A program made the position numbers and the translations under genes. From NCBI RefSeq assembly GCF_041438805.1, contig NZ_CP109190.1:7998001-8062000 (forward strand): a DNA stretch of 64,000 nt, read 5' to 3'. The DNA comes from Streptomyces sp. NBC_01707. GTDB taxonomy: Bacteria; Actinomycetota; Actinomycetes; Streptomycetales; Streptomycetaceae. The number at the start of each line of letters is the position of its first letter. Position 1 is the first letter of the stretch. Shown here one piece after another: positions 9,722-18,867 of the stretch. Below the pieces are notes generated by a model. That model had not been told where the DNA came from. It did no database searches and was given only the letters and a program-made list of their open reading frames with translations.

Positions 9722-11017
9722 ATGAGCGAAAGACCTCGTCGGCGTCTCGGAGCCCTGCTCACCACCGCCGTTGCCCTGGCCGCCGTCCTGGTGCCGGCCG
9801 CCTCCTCCGCAGCCGCCACGGCCCACGGCCACCGTCCGCCGCCCCGGGTGCCGAGGACCGTGGTCATCGACGGCCACCGCATGCAGCAGGCCAAGCTACG
9901 GCTCGACCACGGCGACCGGGCTCTGCGCACCGCCGTCGACGCGCTGACCGTGAAGGCGGACAGCTGGCTCGACCAGGGCCCCTGGACGGTCGTCGACAAG
10001 CCGAAGCCCGCACCGAGCGGGGACCCGCACGACTACCTGAGCCAGGCCCCGTACTGGTGGCCCTCCCAGCCGAAGACCGCGGAGAACCCATGGGGCTGTC
10101 CGTACGTCCAGCGCGACGGCGAACGCAACCCCGAGGTCGACACCGGCACCGACCGCCCCGACATCGGCAAGGTCTTCAACTCGGTCACCACGCTCAGCCT
10201 CGCCTGGTACTACACGGGCCGGAAGCAGTACGCCGAGCACGCCTCGGACATCCTGCGTACCTGGTTCCTCGACCCCGCGACCCGGATGAACCCCAACCTG
10301 AACCACGGGCAGTTCATCCCGTGCAAGTACGACGGCCGGGCCATCGGGATCATCGACTTCTCCCAGCAGTACACCTCGGTCCTGGACGCCATCGCACTCC
10401 TCGACACCGGTGCGCCCGGCTGGTCGAAGAACGACCGGACCGGCATGCGGGCCTGGAACACCTCCTTCCTGGACTGGCTGGTCGACTCGGACTTCGGCAA
10501 GCAGGAATCGGCCGCCCAGAACAACCACGGCACCTTCCAGGACATGCAGATCGCCGGACTCGCCCTCGCCACCGGTGACAAGGACCTCGCCCGCAAGGTC
10601 GTCCTTGACGCGCGTGCGCTGCGGATCGACCCGCAGATCGCCGCCGACGGCACCCAGCCGCAGGAGCTGGCGCGCACCCGCAGCTGGCACTACTCGACCT
10701 TCGACCTGGTCGCCTACACGCGGCTCGCCGCGATCGGCAAGCAGGTCGGTGTGGACCTCTGGGCGTACCGAGGGCCGCAGGGGCAGAGCCTGTTCAAGGC
10801 GGTCGACTATCTGCTGCCCGCCGCGACCGGGGCGGCCCCCTGGCCGCACCCCGAGCTGGAGTTCTACCGGTACGCGGCCAGTGACATCGTGCACGCCGCC
10901 GCCGACGCCGGTGACCGGCAGGCGCAGGCCGCCGTGCCGCACCTGGAGACGCCGCCCGGCGGCGACCTCTGGGCGCTGCGGCCCGCCGCGGAACAGCTCG
11001 ACTCGATCGCGGGCTGA
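9722..11017 (+). CDS. Secreted alginate-lyase-family protein
   Basis: The protein is 431 aa. Residues 1-32 form a Sec signal peptide (RPRRR, hydrophobic ALLTTAVALAAVLVPA, then AASSAAA). The mature part carries the alginate lyase (PF05426-like, alpha/alpha toroid) motifs YWWPS, the NNHGTF block and RSWHYSTFD, which in PL5-type lyases hold the catalytic His and Tyr. It would be an extracellular polysaccharide lyase, but the true polymer is unknown; many soil actinomycete members of this family act on other uronates. The ribosome site GAGGGGAG is well placed. The upstream gap (9456-9721) ends in an AT-rich stretch with two direct ATTCAT copies (9689 and 9702), likely the promoter or operator. 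Confidence 0.82.
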   Translation: MSERPRRRLGALLTTAVALAAVLVPAASSAAATAHGHRPPPRVPRTVVIDGHRMQQAKLRLDHGDRALRTAVDALTVKADSWLDQGPWTVVDKPKPAPSGDPHDYLSQAPYWWPSQPKTAENPWGCPYVQRDGERNPEVDTGTDRPDIGKVFNSVTTLSLAWYYTGRKQYAEHASDILRTWFLDPATRMNPNLNHGQFIPCKYDGRAIGIIDFSQQYTSVLDAIALLDTGAPGWSKNDRTGMRAWNTSFLDWLVDSDFGKQESAAQNNHGTFQDMQIAGLALATGDKDLARKVVLDARALRIDPQIAADGTQPQELARTRSWHYSTFDLVAYTRLAAIGKQVGVDLWAYRGPQGQSLFKAVDYLLPAATGAAPWPHPELEFYRYAASDIVHAAADAGDRQAQAAVPHLETPPGGDLWALRPAAEQLDSIAG

Positions 11018-11020
11018 ACG

Positions 11021-11058
11021 TCGGCGGGCGGGGCTCCCCCCGGAGCCCCGCCCGCCGA
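11021..11058. terminator. Bidirectional terminator between lyase and MFS genes
   Basis: A 17-bp perfect stem (11021-11037 with 11042-11058, arm TCGGCGGGCGGGGCTCC) closes a 4-nt C loop in the 50-bp gap between converging stop codons. Confidence 0.85.
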
Positions 11059-11067
11059 ACGAGCCCT

Positions 11068-12294
11068 TCAGGCCCGGGGCTCGGCCGCCGTCTCCGGTAC
11101 GCCGACCGCCTTCGCCGTGACCGGGCGGTCGCCCGCCCGCAGCACTCCGGCTCCCAGCACCAGACCGAACGCCAATACCGTCACCAGACCGAACGACACG
11201 ACCAGCGAGGTCGCCTCGGCGAGCGACCCGATCGCCGACGGGGCGATCAGCCCCGAGGTGTACGTGATCGTCGCGACGCCCGCGATCGCCTGGCTCGGGT
11301 TCGGCCCGCTGCGTCCCGCCGCCGCGAACGCCAGGGGGACGACCACGGCGACACCGAGGCCCAGCAGCCCGAAACCGACCATCGCCGGAACGGCGCCGGG
11401 CGCGACGACCACCAGCACACCCCCGACGGTTGCCAGCACTCCGCCCACCCGTACGGTCCTGACCGCACCGAACCGGTCGACGACCTTGTCCCCGGCGATC
11501 CGGGCCACCGCCATCGTCAGCGCGAACGCCGTCGTGGATGCGGCCGCGAGCCCGGCTGAGCTGTCCATGACGTCCCGGAGGTAGACCGCCGACCAGTCCA
11601 GGCTGGCTCCCTCGGCGAACACCGCGCAGAACCCCACCGCGCCGATGACCAGCGCCGACCTCGGGGGCAGGGTGAACCGTGGTGGCGGCTCCTGGTCCGG
11701 TTCGCTGCGCAGATCCAGTACACCCTGGCAGGCGACCAGGCCGAGCACGGTGAGCACGACAGCGGCGAGGATGTGGTGCAGCCGCGCGTCGGCGCCGGTG
11801 TGGGCGGCCACGGTGCCCGCCGCCGAACCGATCAGGGCGCCCACGCTCCACATGCCGTGCAGTCCGGACATGATCGACTTGTCGAGGCGGTTCTCCACCT
11901 CGACGCCGAGGGCGTTCATGGCCACGTCCGACATGCCGGCCGACGCCCCGTACACGAAGAGTGCCGCGCACAGCGTCAGCAGGTTCGGTGCCAACGAGGG
12001 CAGCACCAGTGCGAGTGTCCACATCGCGAGCAGTCCGCGCAGTGCGGTTCTGGCGCCGAAGCGATGACTGATCGCACCGGCCAGCGGCATGGCGAGCGAG
12101 GCACCGATCGCCGGGAAGGCCAGGGCGATGCCCAGCTGCCCGGCACTGACACCGGTGTGGTCCTGGATCCAGGGCACGCGAGTGGCGAAGCTGCCGGTCA
12201 CCGCGCCGTGCACGGTGAAGACCGCGGCGACGGCGATCCTGGCCCGCCTCACCTGCTCCGTGCCGAAGACCGTCTCTGTGGATTCCGTCGTCAT
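11068..12294 (-). CDS. MFS transporter
   Basis: The 408-aa protein has twelve hydrophobic segments in two halves; the loop-2 motif appears as AISHRFGARTALR and its counterpart as DKVVDRFGAVRTVR. It resembles the YbjJ/ROK-associated group of MFS proteins. It is divergent from a ROK regulator with a shared 149-bp gap that contains a perfect inverted repeat, so export or uptake of a sugar-like compound under ROK control is likely. The substrate is unknown. Confidence 0.85.
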   Translation of the reverse strand: MTTESTETVFGTEQVRRARIAVAAVFTVHGAVTGSFATRVPWIQDHTGVSAGQLGIALAFPAIGASLAMPLAGAISHRFGARTALRGLLAMWTLALVLPSLAPNLLTLCAALFVYGASAGMSDVAMNALGVEVENRLDKSIMSGLHGMWSVGALIGSAAGTVAAHTGADARLHHILAAVVLTVLGLVACQGVLDLRSEPDQEPPPRFTLPPRSALVIGAVGFCAVFAEGASLDWSAVYLRDVMDSSAGLAAASTTAFALTMAVARIAGDKVVDRFGAVRTVRVGGVLATVGGVLVVVAPGAVPAMVGFGLLGLGVAVVVPLAFAAAGRSGPNPSQAIAGVATITYTSGLIAPSAIGSLAEATSLVVSFGLVTVLAFGLVLGAGVLRAGDRPVTAKAVGVPETAAEPRA

Positions 12295-12369
12295 GCCGCC
12301 GTGCCCTCCCCTGGGAATTCTCGGTCGCGGTCGATCTCCGCGCCTGTCGTCACGGTGCGGACAGTAAAC

Positions 12370-12390
12370 TATCAGGAACCCTGCCTGATA
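12370..12390. promoter_or_regulatory. Inverted-repeat operator in the MFS/ROK divergent gap
   Basis: TATCAGG (12370-12376), a 7-base spacer and CCTGATA (12384-12390) form a perfect dyad centred between the two divergent starts, within an A/T-rich island (TAAACTATCAGG). ROK repressors commonly bind such dyads, so it is the probable binding site of the adjacent ROK protein, repressing both directions. Confidence 0.6.
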
Positions 12391-12443
12391 AATAGACCGT
12401 CAAGGTCTCTCGCCGCACGGCAGTGATCTGGAAGGATCCCGGC

Positions 12444-13649
12444 ATGCCCGCATCACCGAGCACCGCCCGGGCCATCAACGACCGGCTCGCCCTTCGACTG
12501 CTCCAGGAGGACGGCCCCCTGACGGCCACCCAGCTGAAGACCCTGACCGGACTCTCCCGCCCCACCGTCGCCGATCTGGTGGAGCGGTTGCAGGGCGCCG
12601 GTCTGATCCGGGTGGTCGGTGAGAGCGGTGCCGAGCGACGCGGCCCCAACGCCCGGCTGTACGGGATAGTCGCCGACCGCGCCCACCTCGCCGCCCTCGA
12701 CGTGCGCACCGACAGCGTCGCCGTCGTCGTCGCCGATCTCCTCGGCGTCACGCTCGCCGAGGCCACCCTGCCGATCGGCAGCGACACCGGCACCGAAGCC
12801 GCCGCGGAACAGGCCGCCGCACTGCTGGAGGACACTGCGCGCGAAGCGGGCGCCGCACCGCTGCACAGCGTGGGCATCGGTGCCCCCGGTCTGATCGATC
12901 CGGTCACCGGCGAGCTCCGCGACACCACCGGCCTCCCCGCCTGGCACCGTCGCCTCGTCCGGGTGCTCCAGCATCGGCTGCCCGCGACCGTGCTCGTCGA
13001 GAACGAGACCAATCTGGCCGCCGTCGCCGAACACCGTCTGGGCGCGGCCCAGGACCGCGACACCTTCGTCCTGCTCTGGCTCGGCCACGGCATCGGTGCC
13101 GCCGTGATGCTCGACGGCAAGCTGCGCCGCGGAGCGTCCGGCGGTGCGGGCGAGATCGGCTTCCTGCCCGTGCCGGGCGCGGTGGGGATCCCCTCCGCGG
13201 TCAACTGTGACGGCGGGTTCCACTCCCTGGTGGGTGGGGCGCCGGTGTGCGAACTGGCCCTGGGGCACGGCATCGACGTGCGTACGCGGATGGGCGCCGG
13301 GGAGCAGGAGCCGGCTGCCGCGTTCGCCCTACGGGCCGCCCTGGCCGGAGAAGGGGAGAGTGAGGCATTTCTCTCCGCCCTCGCCGACCGCCTCGCGGTG
13401 GGCGCCGCCGCCGTCGCCTCGGTCATCGACCCCGGCTGTGTGGTCCTCGCCGGCGAGGTCGGCCACGCGGGCGGCGAAGCGCTGGCGGCCCGGGTCGAGG
13501 AGCGGCTGGCCATGATGTCCCCGCTGCGGACCGAGGTCAGGGCGGGTCTGCTGGGCGGCTCCGCGGTACTCCGTGGCGCGCTGCTCGCCGCCCGCGATGC
13601 GGCTCAGGACGAGCTGTTCACCCCGGGCGGTGTCGGCAGCGCACCATGA
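12444..13649 (+). CDS. ROK-family transcriptional regulator
   Basis: The protein is 401 aa. An N-terminal winged helix (about 10-75: LLQEDGPLTATQLKTLTGLSRPTVADLVERL) precedes a ROK sugar-kinase-like domain, with the phosphate-binding segment near ALDVRTDSVAVVVADL and the LIDPVTGELRDTTGLPAW and ETNLAAVAEH blocks. The usual zinc cluster CxCGxxGCxE is not present; the equivalent region reads AVNCDGGFHSLVGG, so it may not bind zinc in the standard way. The ATG at 12444 is preceded by GGAAGG; an upstream ATG seven codons earlier lies inside that site. It is divergent from the MFS gene and probably its repressor. Confidence 0.85.
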   Translation: MPASPSTARAINDRLALRLLQEDGPLTATQLKTLTGLSRPTVADLVERLQGAGLIRVVGESGAERRGPNARLYGIVADRAHLAALDVRTDSVAVVVADLLGVTLAEATLPIGSDTGTEAAAEQAAALLEDTAREAGAAPLHSVGIGAPGLIDPVTGELRDTTGLPAWHRRLVRVLQHRLPATVLVENETNLAAVAEHRLGAAQDRDTFVLLWLGHGIGAAVMLDGKLRRGASGGAGEIGFLPVPGAVGIPSAVNCDGGFHSLVGGAPVCELALGHGIDVRTRMGAGEQEPAAAFALRAALAGEGESEAFLSALADRLAVGAAAVASVIDPGCVVLAGEVGHAGGEALAARVEERLAMMSPLRTEVRAGLLGGSAVLRGALLAARDAAQDELFTPGGVGSAP

Positions 13650-13672
13650 GGAACAACTCCTCGAACGTGGTC

Positions 13673-13884
13673 CTACCGACCGCCCGTCGTCACCACGGGG
13701 CGCCGTGGCGCGGTGCACGATCGCGTCACGCCGTCGACCGCCGCGCCCCGGCCCGCGCCGTCGCGCAGATCGACGGCATACGGCTGTGAACGGCGGCTCA
13801 ACGCCCTGATGCCCGTCGATGCGCAGTCGATGTCACCTCTCGCCCGAGGGGTCCGGTCGCGCCGGTCACCAGAGGCGTCGTCAT
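13673..13884 (-). pseudogene. Remnant of an NmrA-like/SDR NAD(P)-binding oxidoreductase
   Basis: Reading leftward from an ATG at 13884 gives MTTPLVTGATGPLGREV, the exact N-terminal nucleotide-binding motif (TGATGxxG) of NmrA-type SDR proteins. The frame then stops at 13798. One base over, the next codons give LSRRSQPYAVDLRDG and GAAVDGV, which is what normally follows in such proteins (arginine-rich strand 2, then a DL.D acidic segment and a GxxAAVxGV helix), before decaying towards 13673. The gene has thus lost much of the first helix and nearly all of its 3' part. Identification rests on short motifs only. Confidence 0.5.
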
Positions 13885-14042
13885 GGAATCAGCCTGTCGG
13901 AGACAGCCGAATCGGCGGGCGGGAACCCGTCCGCGCGTACGTGCGCGAACCCGCCCGGGGCCGGGCTGTGAGCCACTCCACACCTCTCGTCCGTATGGCC
14001 CATGGACAGGCGTGGCACACTGATTCTGTAACAACAGCAGCG

Positions 14043-14166
14043 CACTCCGGGGTCGGTGCAATTCCGAACCGGCGGTTATAGTCCGCGACCCGTCCGCATC
14101 CAGCGGCCGGTTGACCAGGTGAGATTCCTGGACCGACGGTTAAAGTCCGGATGGGAGGCAGTGCGC
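14043..14166 (+). promoter_or_regulatory. FMN riboswitch (RFN element)
   Basis: The conserved RFN blocks are present in order: ACTCCGGGGTCGGTG, AATTCCGAACCGGCGG, the TATAGTCCGCGACC junction, then ATTCCTGGACCGACGG, TTAAAGTCCGGATGGGAGGC. It lies about 160 nt upstream of ribD, on the coding strand of the riboflavin operon, and would shut down transcription or translation when FMN is abundant. The 390 bp to its left (13650-14042) hold only the oxidoreductase remnant and presumably the rib promoter. Confidence 0.93.
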
Positions 14167-14326
14167 GGCGGGCCGTCACAGATACGCCGCCGTCGGCGGA
14201 TGCGTTTTCCGGATTCCGGAAGACCTGCGTCCGTGTCTTCGGTTTCGGCGTTTCCTGTTGCGTTCCGCTTCATCTGTCGTCATCGACAGGCCCCGGAGTC
14301 CGTGCCCGAAGAGGCAGGAGGACCCG

Positions 14327-15427
14327 GTGGACACCGCAGCCGACAGCACCGCCATGGGCCGAGCGATCACGCTCGCCGTCCGCGGACTCGGCTCCACCAG
14401 CCCCAACCCGGTTGTCGGATGCGTGATCCTCGATGCCGAGGGACGCCCGGCCGGCGAAGGCTTCCACCAGCGCGCCGGAGGGCCGCACGCCGAGATCCAC
14501 GCCCTGCGCGCAGCAGGCGAGAAGGCCCGCGGCGGCACCGCGTACGTCACTCTCGAGCCCTGTAACCACACCGGTCGCACCGGCCCCTGCGCCCAGGCGC
14601 TGATCGAGGCGGGTGTCAGCCGTGTCGTGTACGCGGTGGCCGACCCGACCCCGCAGGCCACCGGGGGCGCGGACACCCTCCGGGCGGCCGGGATCAAGGC
14701 CGAACAGGGGCTCCTCGCCGACGAGGCCGAGGCGGGCAATGCCGCGTGGCTGACCTCGGTCCGGCTCGGCCGCCCGTACGTCCTGTGGAAGTACGCCGCG
14801 ACGCTCGACGGCCGGATCGCCGCCGCCGACGCCACCAGCCGCTGGATCACCTCTCCCGAGTCGCGCGCCGACGTCCACCGGCTGCGCGCCGAGGCCGACG
14901 CCGTGGTGGTCGGCTCGGGCACCGCCCGTACCGACGACCCACAGCTCGGTGCGCGCGGCGTCGAGGGCGCCGTGCAGCCGCTGCGTGTGGTCGTCGACAC
15001 CGGCGCCACGGCGGTGCGCCCCGGCGCCCGCGTCCTCGACGACACGGCGCCCACCCTGGTCGCGGTCGCCGAGGACGCCGACACCGGCCATCTGCCCGAC
15101 GGGACCGTCCTGCGGCTGCCGCGTGCCGCCACCGGCCCCGGCCTGGACATCCACGCCCTGCTCGCGGCCCTGCACGCGCGCGGCGTCCGCTCCGTACTCC
15201 TCGAAGGCGGCCCGACCCTGGCCGGGGCCTTCGTCGCTGCGAGAACGGTCGACAAGGTCGTCGGCTATCTCGCCCCCGTGCTCCTCGGCGCCGGCCCCAC
15301 GGCCCTCGCCGACGCAGGAATCTCCACCATCGCCCAGGCGTTGCGCCTCGACGTGACCGAGACCGTACGCATCGGCCCCGATCTGCGCATCACCGCCGTC
15401 CCCGGCCCTGCCCGGAAGGGAAACTGA
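14327..15427 (+). CDS. ribD: Bifunctional riboflavin deaminase/reductase RibD
   Basis: The 366-aa protein catalyses the second and third committed steps of riboflavin synthesis. The N-terminal cytidine-deaminase-like domain shows zinc ligands H54-A-E56 in GGPHAEIH and C79/C88 in PCNHTGRTGPC. The C-terminal NADPH-dependent reductase begins near PYVLWKYAATLDGRIA and includes LLEGGPTLAGAF. The GTG at 14327 has AGGAGG six bases upstream and is preferred to the ATG at 14258, which lacks family similarity upstream. It is first in the rib operon behind the FMN riboswitch and ends one base before ribE. Confidence 0.95.
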   Translation: MDTAADSTAMGRAITLAVRGLGSTSPNPVVGCVILDAEGRPAGEGFHQRAGGPHAEIHALRAAGEKARGGTAYVTLEPCNHTGRTGPCAQALIEAGVSRVVYAVADPTPQATGGADTLRAAGIKAEQGLLADEAEAGNAAWLTSVRLGRPYVLWKYAATLDGRIAAADATSRWITSPESRADVHRLRAEADAVVVGSGTARTDDPQLGARGVEGAVQPLRVVVDTGATAVRPGARVLDDTAPTLVAVAEDADTGHLPDGTVLRLPRAATGPGLDIHALLAALHARGVRSVLLEGGPTLAGAFVAARTVDKVVGYLAPVLLGAGPTALADAGISTIAQALRLDVTETVRIGPDLRITAVPGPARKGN

Positions 15428-16036
15428 GTGTTCACCGGAATTGTCGAAGAACTGGGTGAGGTCACCGCCGTCGAGAAGCTCGGCGACGCCTCCCGATTCC
15501 GCCTGCGCGGTCCCGTAGTCACCGAAGGCGCCAAGCACGGCGACTCCATCGCCGTAAACGGCGTCTGCCTCACCGTCGTCGACCTCGGCGACGGCGAGTT
15601 CACCGCCGATGTGATGGCCGAGACCCTGAACCGGTCCAGCCTCGGCGCACTGGAGACCGGCTCCCGGGTCAACCTCGAGCGCCCCATGGCGGTCGGCGGC
15701 AGGCTCGGCGGGCACATCGTCCAGGGGCATGTCGACGGCACGGGCCGCATCGTCGACCGCAAGATCTCCGAGAACTGGGAGATCGTGAAGATCTCCCTCC
15801 CGGCGGAACTGACCCGGTATGTGGTGGAGAAGGGCTCGATCACCGTCGACGGCGTGAGTCTGACCGTCGTCGACGCCGGACCCGACTACTTCACCATCAG
15901 CCTCATCCCCACCACCCTCGCCCTGACCACGCTCGGCATCAAGGAGGCCGGCGACCCGGTCAACCTCGAGGTGGACGTCATCGCGAAGTACGTCGAGAGG
16001 CTGCTCGGCGACCGGGACCGGGAGGACACGAAGTGA
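15428..16036 (+). CDS. ribE: Riboflavin synthase (alpha subunit type)
   Basis: The 202-aa protein begins [12 protein letters not shown] and contains two homologous lumazine-binding halves, visible as the duplicated motifs [11 protein letters not shown] (about 40-50) and [11 protein letters not shown] (about 137-147). It dismutates two 6,7-dimethyl-8-ribityllumazine molecules to riboflavin. The GTG start directly follows the ribD stop codon and its stop overlaps the ribM start by four bases, indicating translational coupling. Confidence 0.95.
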   Translation: MFTGIVEELGEVTAVEKLGDASRFRLRGPVVTEGAKHGDSIAVNGVCLTVVDLGDGEFTADVMAETLNRSSLGALETGSRVNLERPMAVGGRLGGHIVQGHVDGTGRIVDRKISENWEIVKISLPAELTRYVVEKGSITVDGVSLTVVDAGPDYFTISLIPTTLALTTLGIKEAGDPVNLEVDVIAKYVERLLGDRDREDTK

Positions 16037-16677
16037 GCGCCGTCGGCTGGCTCAACTCGGAGGCCTTCGCCCTGTTCGGCCAGCACATCAAGTGGTCCGA
16101 CATGATCGGCAACACGGTCGGTCTGGCCGCCCTCGCGCTCGGCTGGCGGCGCTCCATATGGACCTGGCCCGCGCAGCTGGTCTCCGGCGTGATCCTGCTG
16201 GCCGCCTTCGCCTCCGCCCACCTCTCGGGCAGTGCGGGCAAGCAGCTGGTGGTGATCGTCGTGGCCGCGTGGGGCTGGTGGTCGTGGAACCGCGGCAAGC
16301 AGCAGGCCCAGGACGGCTCCATCGCCGTACGGTTCGCCAGCTGGCGCGAGCGCGCCTTCCTGGTCGGCGGCGCCGCCCTCGGCACCCTGGCCGTCGGCGG
16401 GCTGTTCACCGCGTTCCCGACGCTGTCGTGGGACCCGTGGCCCGACGCGTACATCTTCGTCGGCACGGTCGTCGCGATGTACGCCCAGGCGCGCGGCATG
16501 GTCGAGTTCTGGTTCGCCTGGCTGCTGGTCGACCTGGTCGGTGTGCCGCTGAACTTTGCCAACGGCTTCGCCTTCTCCGGCTTCGTCTACGTCATTTACG
16601 GCGCGCTCGTCCTGTGGGGCATGCGCGACTGGTGGCTGCGTACGCGGACACCCGCTCTGGAAGGAGCCACGGCATGA
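16033..16677 (+). CDS. ribM: PnuC-family riboflavin transporter RibM
   Basis: The 214-aa membrane protein has about six transmembrane segments and a PnuC-type core ([10 protein letters not shown] in the middle, [15 protein letters not shown] near the end). RibM proteins located inside streptomycete rib operons have been shown to transport riboflavin, and the position between ribE and ribBA with 4-bp overlaps on both sides is the same here. GTGA and ATGA junctions couple translation. A nicotinamide-riboside function, as for classical PnuC, is less likely in this setting. Confidence 0.88.
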   Translation: MSAVGWLNSEAFALFGQHIKWSDMIGNTVGLAALALGWRRSIWTWPAQLVSGVILLAAFASAHLSGSAGKQLVVIVVAAWGWWSWNRGKQQAQDGSIAVRFASWRERAFLVGGAALGTLAVGGLFTAFPTLSWDPWPDAYIFVGTVVAMYAQARGMVEFWFAWLLVDLVGVPLNFANGFAFSGFVYVIYGALVLWGMRDWWLRTRTPALEGATA

Positions 16678-17972
16678 CTGCTCAGCCCACCTGGTTGCAC
16701 CCGCAACACGAGAGCGTCGTCGAGGACCTCTCCCTCGACCCCGTCGAGCAGGCGATCCGCGACATCGCGGCCGGACGCCCCGTCGTCGTCGTCGACGACG
16801 AGGACCGGGAGAACGAGGGCGACCTCGTCATCGCGGCCGAGATGGCCACGCCCGAGATCGTCGCCTTCATGATGAGCGAATGCCGCGGCCTGATCTGCGC
16901 GCCGATGGAGAACGACGAACTGGAGCGGCTCGAACTGCCGCAGATGGTCGCCCATAACACCGAGTCGATGCGCACGGCGTTCACCGTCTCGGTCGACGCC
17001 TCCGCGGCACACGGCGTGACCACCGGAATCTCCGCCGCCGACCGGGCCACCACGCTCCGGATGCTGGCGGGCGGTCAGGCGGGCCCGGCCGACTTCGTGC
17101 GCCCCGGCCACATCTTCCCGCTCCGCGCCCGGTCCGGCGGCGTACTCGTCCGCAACGGCCACACCGAGGCCGCCGTCGACCTGGCCCGGCTCGCCGGGCT
17201 GCGGCCCGCCGGTGCGATCGTCGAGATCGCCGGCGAGGACGGGGTGATGCTGCGACTGCCCGAGCTGGTGCCGTTCGCCCGCAAGCACGGCCTCACGATC
17301 ATCTCGATCGAGGACCTGATCGCCTACCGCCGCTCCTCCGAGCCGACCGTCCGCCGCGAGGCGGAGGTGCGGCTGCCGACATCGTTCGGCGAGTTCACCG
17401 CGTACGGCTACCGCTCCACGGTCGACGGTGTCGAGCATGTCGCCCTCGTCCACGGCGACCTCGGTGACGGCGAAGACATTCTCGTCCGGGTCCACTCCGA
17501 GTGCCTGACCGGCGACATCTTCCAGTCCCAGCGCTGCGACTGCGGCCCGCAGCTGCACGCGGCCATGGGGCGCATCACCGACGAGGGCCGCGGCGTCGTC
17601 GTCTATCTGCGCGGCCACGAGGGCCGCGGCATCGGCCTGCTCTCCAAGCTGCGCGCGTACGAACTCCAGGAGCACGGCGTCGACACCCTCGACGCCAACC
17701 TGGAGCTCGGCCTGCCCGCCGACGCCCGGGACTACGGGGCAGGCGCCCAGATCCTCAAGGACCTCGGCGTCCACGGCGTCCGGCTGATGACCAACAACCC
17801 CGACAAGACCGCCGCACTCGTGCGGCACGGCCTCGCGATCACCGGCCGCGAGCCGATGCCCGTCCAGGCCGGTGAGCACAACCTGCGGTACCTGCGCACC
17901 AAGCGGGACCGCATGGGACACGACCTGCCCTGGCTCGACGCCGCCTCGGTGTCGACCTGCGGCAACCAGTAA
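16674..17972 (+). CDS. ribBA: Bifunctional DHBP synthase/GTP cyclohydrolase II
   Basis: The 432-aa protein fuses 3,4-dihydroxy-2-butanone-4-phosphate synthase (about 20-220; metal-site motif [11 protein letters not shown], then [30 protein letters not shown]) with GTP cyclohydrolase II (about 225-425; zinc-site [18 protein letters not shown] and [10 protein letters not shown]). Both starting branches of riboflavin synthesis are therefore encoded by one gene. The ATG at 16674 overlaps the ribM stop. Confidence 0.95.
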   Translation: MTAQPTWLHPQHESVVEDLSLDPVEQAIRDIAAGRPVVVVDDEDRENEGDLVIAAEMATPEIVAFMMSECRGLICAPMENDELERLELPQMVAHNTESMRTAFTVSVDASAAHGVTTGISAADRATTLRMLAGGQAGPADFVRPGHIFPLRARSGGVLVRNGHTEAAVDLARLAGLRPAGAIVEIAGEDGVMLRLPELVPFARKHGLTIISIEDLIAYRRSSEPTVRREAEVRLPTSFGEFTAYGYRSTVDGVEHVALVHGDLGDGEDILVRVHSECLTGDIFQSQRCDCGPQLHAAMGRITDEGRGVVVYLRGHEGRGIGLLSKLRAYELQEHGVDTLDANLELGLPADARDYGAGAQILKDLGVHGVRLMTNNPDKTAALVRHGLAITGREPMPVQAGEHNLRYLRTKRDRMGHDLPWLDAASVSTCGNQ

Positions 17973-18001
17973 CGAACACGGAAACGAGCGGTAGGAGAAA
18001 C

Positions 18002-18487
18002 ATGAGCGGCAAGGGCGCACCCGAACTGTCCGTACGCAACTGCGGTGACCTGCGAGTGGCGGTGATCGCCGCCCAGTGGCACGAGAAGGTCATGGACGGC
18101 CTCGTCGACGGCGCACTGCGTGCCCTGCACGACCTCGGTATCGACGAGCCGACGCTGCTCCGGGTCCCCGGCAGCTTCGAGCTCCCGGTCGTCGCCAAGG
18201 TGCTGGCCGGCCGCGGCTACGACGCGATCGTCGCCCTCGGTGTAATCATCCGCGGCGGCACACCCCACTTCGAGTACGTGTCCCACGGCGTCACCAACGG
18301 CCTCACCCAGGTCGCCGTCGACACCGGGGTCCCGGTCGGCTTCGGCGTACTGACCTGTGACACCGAGGAGCAGGCGCTCGACCGGGCCGGGCTCGAAGGG
18401 TCCAACGAGGACAAGGGGCACGAAGCGGTCACCGCGGCCGTCGCCACCGCTGCGACGCTGCGCACCGTCAGCGAGCCCTGGCGCTGA
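18002..18487 (+). CDS. ribH: 6,7-dimethyl-8-ribityllumazine synthase
   Basis: The 161-aa protein has the lumazine synthase motifs [25 protein letters not shown] and [14 protein letters not shown] (with the catalytic His), and forms the icosahedral or pentameric enzyme in this family. It has a GGAG ribosome site and lies 29 bp after ribBA, completing the pathway in one operon. Confidence 0.95.
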   Translation: MSGKGAPELSVRNCGDLRVAVIAAQWHEKVMDGLVDGALRALHDLGIDEPTLLRVPGSFELPVVAKVLAGRGYDAIVALGVIIRGGTPHFEYVSHGVTNGLTQVAVDTGVPVGFGVLTCDTEEQALDRAGLEGSNEDKGHEAVTAAVATAATLRTVSEPWR

Positions 18488-18522
18488 GCGAGGGGGCGGC
18501 ACCCCGTACTCTAAGAACCATC

Positions 18523-18795
18523 ATGGCGAACAAAACCTTCGAAGAGCTCTTCGCCGAGCTGCAGCTCAAGGCCGCCAACGGCGACCCCTCCACCTCCCGC
18601 ACCGCCGAGCTGGTGGACAAGGGAGTCCATGCCATCGGCAAGAAGGTCGTCGAGGAGGCCGCCGAAGTCTGGATGGCCGCCGAGCACGAGAGCAAGGACG
18701 CCGCCGCCGAGGAGATCTCGCAGCTGCTGTACCACGTCCAGGTGATGATGGTCGCCCGCGGGATCTCCCTCGACGACGTCTACGCACACCTCTGA
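18523..18795 (+). CDS. hisE: Phosphoribosyl-ATP diphosphatase
   Basis: The 90-aa protein has the MazG-like helical fold of His[19 protein letters not shown] and [17 protein letters not shown] carry the acidic metal-binding residues. It performs the second step of histidine synthesis as a stand-alone enzyme, as usual in actinobacteria, 35 bp after ribH and 72 bp before hisG. No clear ribosome site is seen; AAGAACCATC precedes the ATG. Confidence 0.95.
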   Translation: MANKTFEELFAELQLKAANGDPSTSRTAELVDKGVHAIGKKVVEEAAEVWMAAEHESKDAAAEEISQLLYHVQVMMVARGISLDDVYAHL

Positions 18796-18867
18796 GCACG
18801 ACCGCCGCACACCTTCACATCCGCACGTCCGCACAAGACTGCCTCCTCGCAAAGGAAACCTGACCTC

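Noticed and set aside
13713..14081. Plus-strand open frame of 122 codons before ribD
   Set aside because: It runs into the FMN riboswitch, lacks a ribosome site and has no conserved segment; the only coding trace here is the reverse-strand oxidoreductase remnant.
14043..14166. Cobalamin or other riboswitch for the element before ribD
   Set aside because: The ordered conserved blocks and downstream ribD fit only the FMN element.
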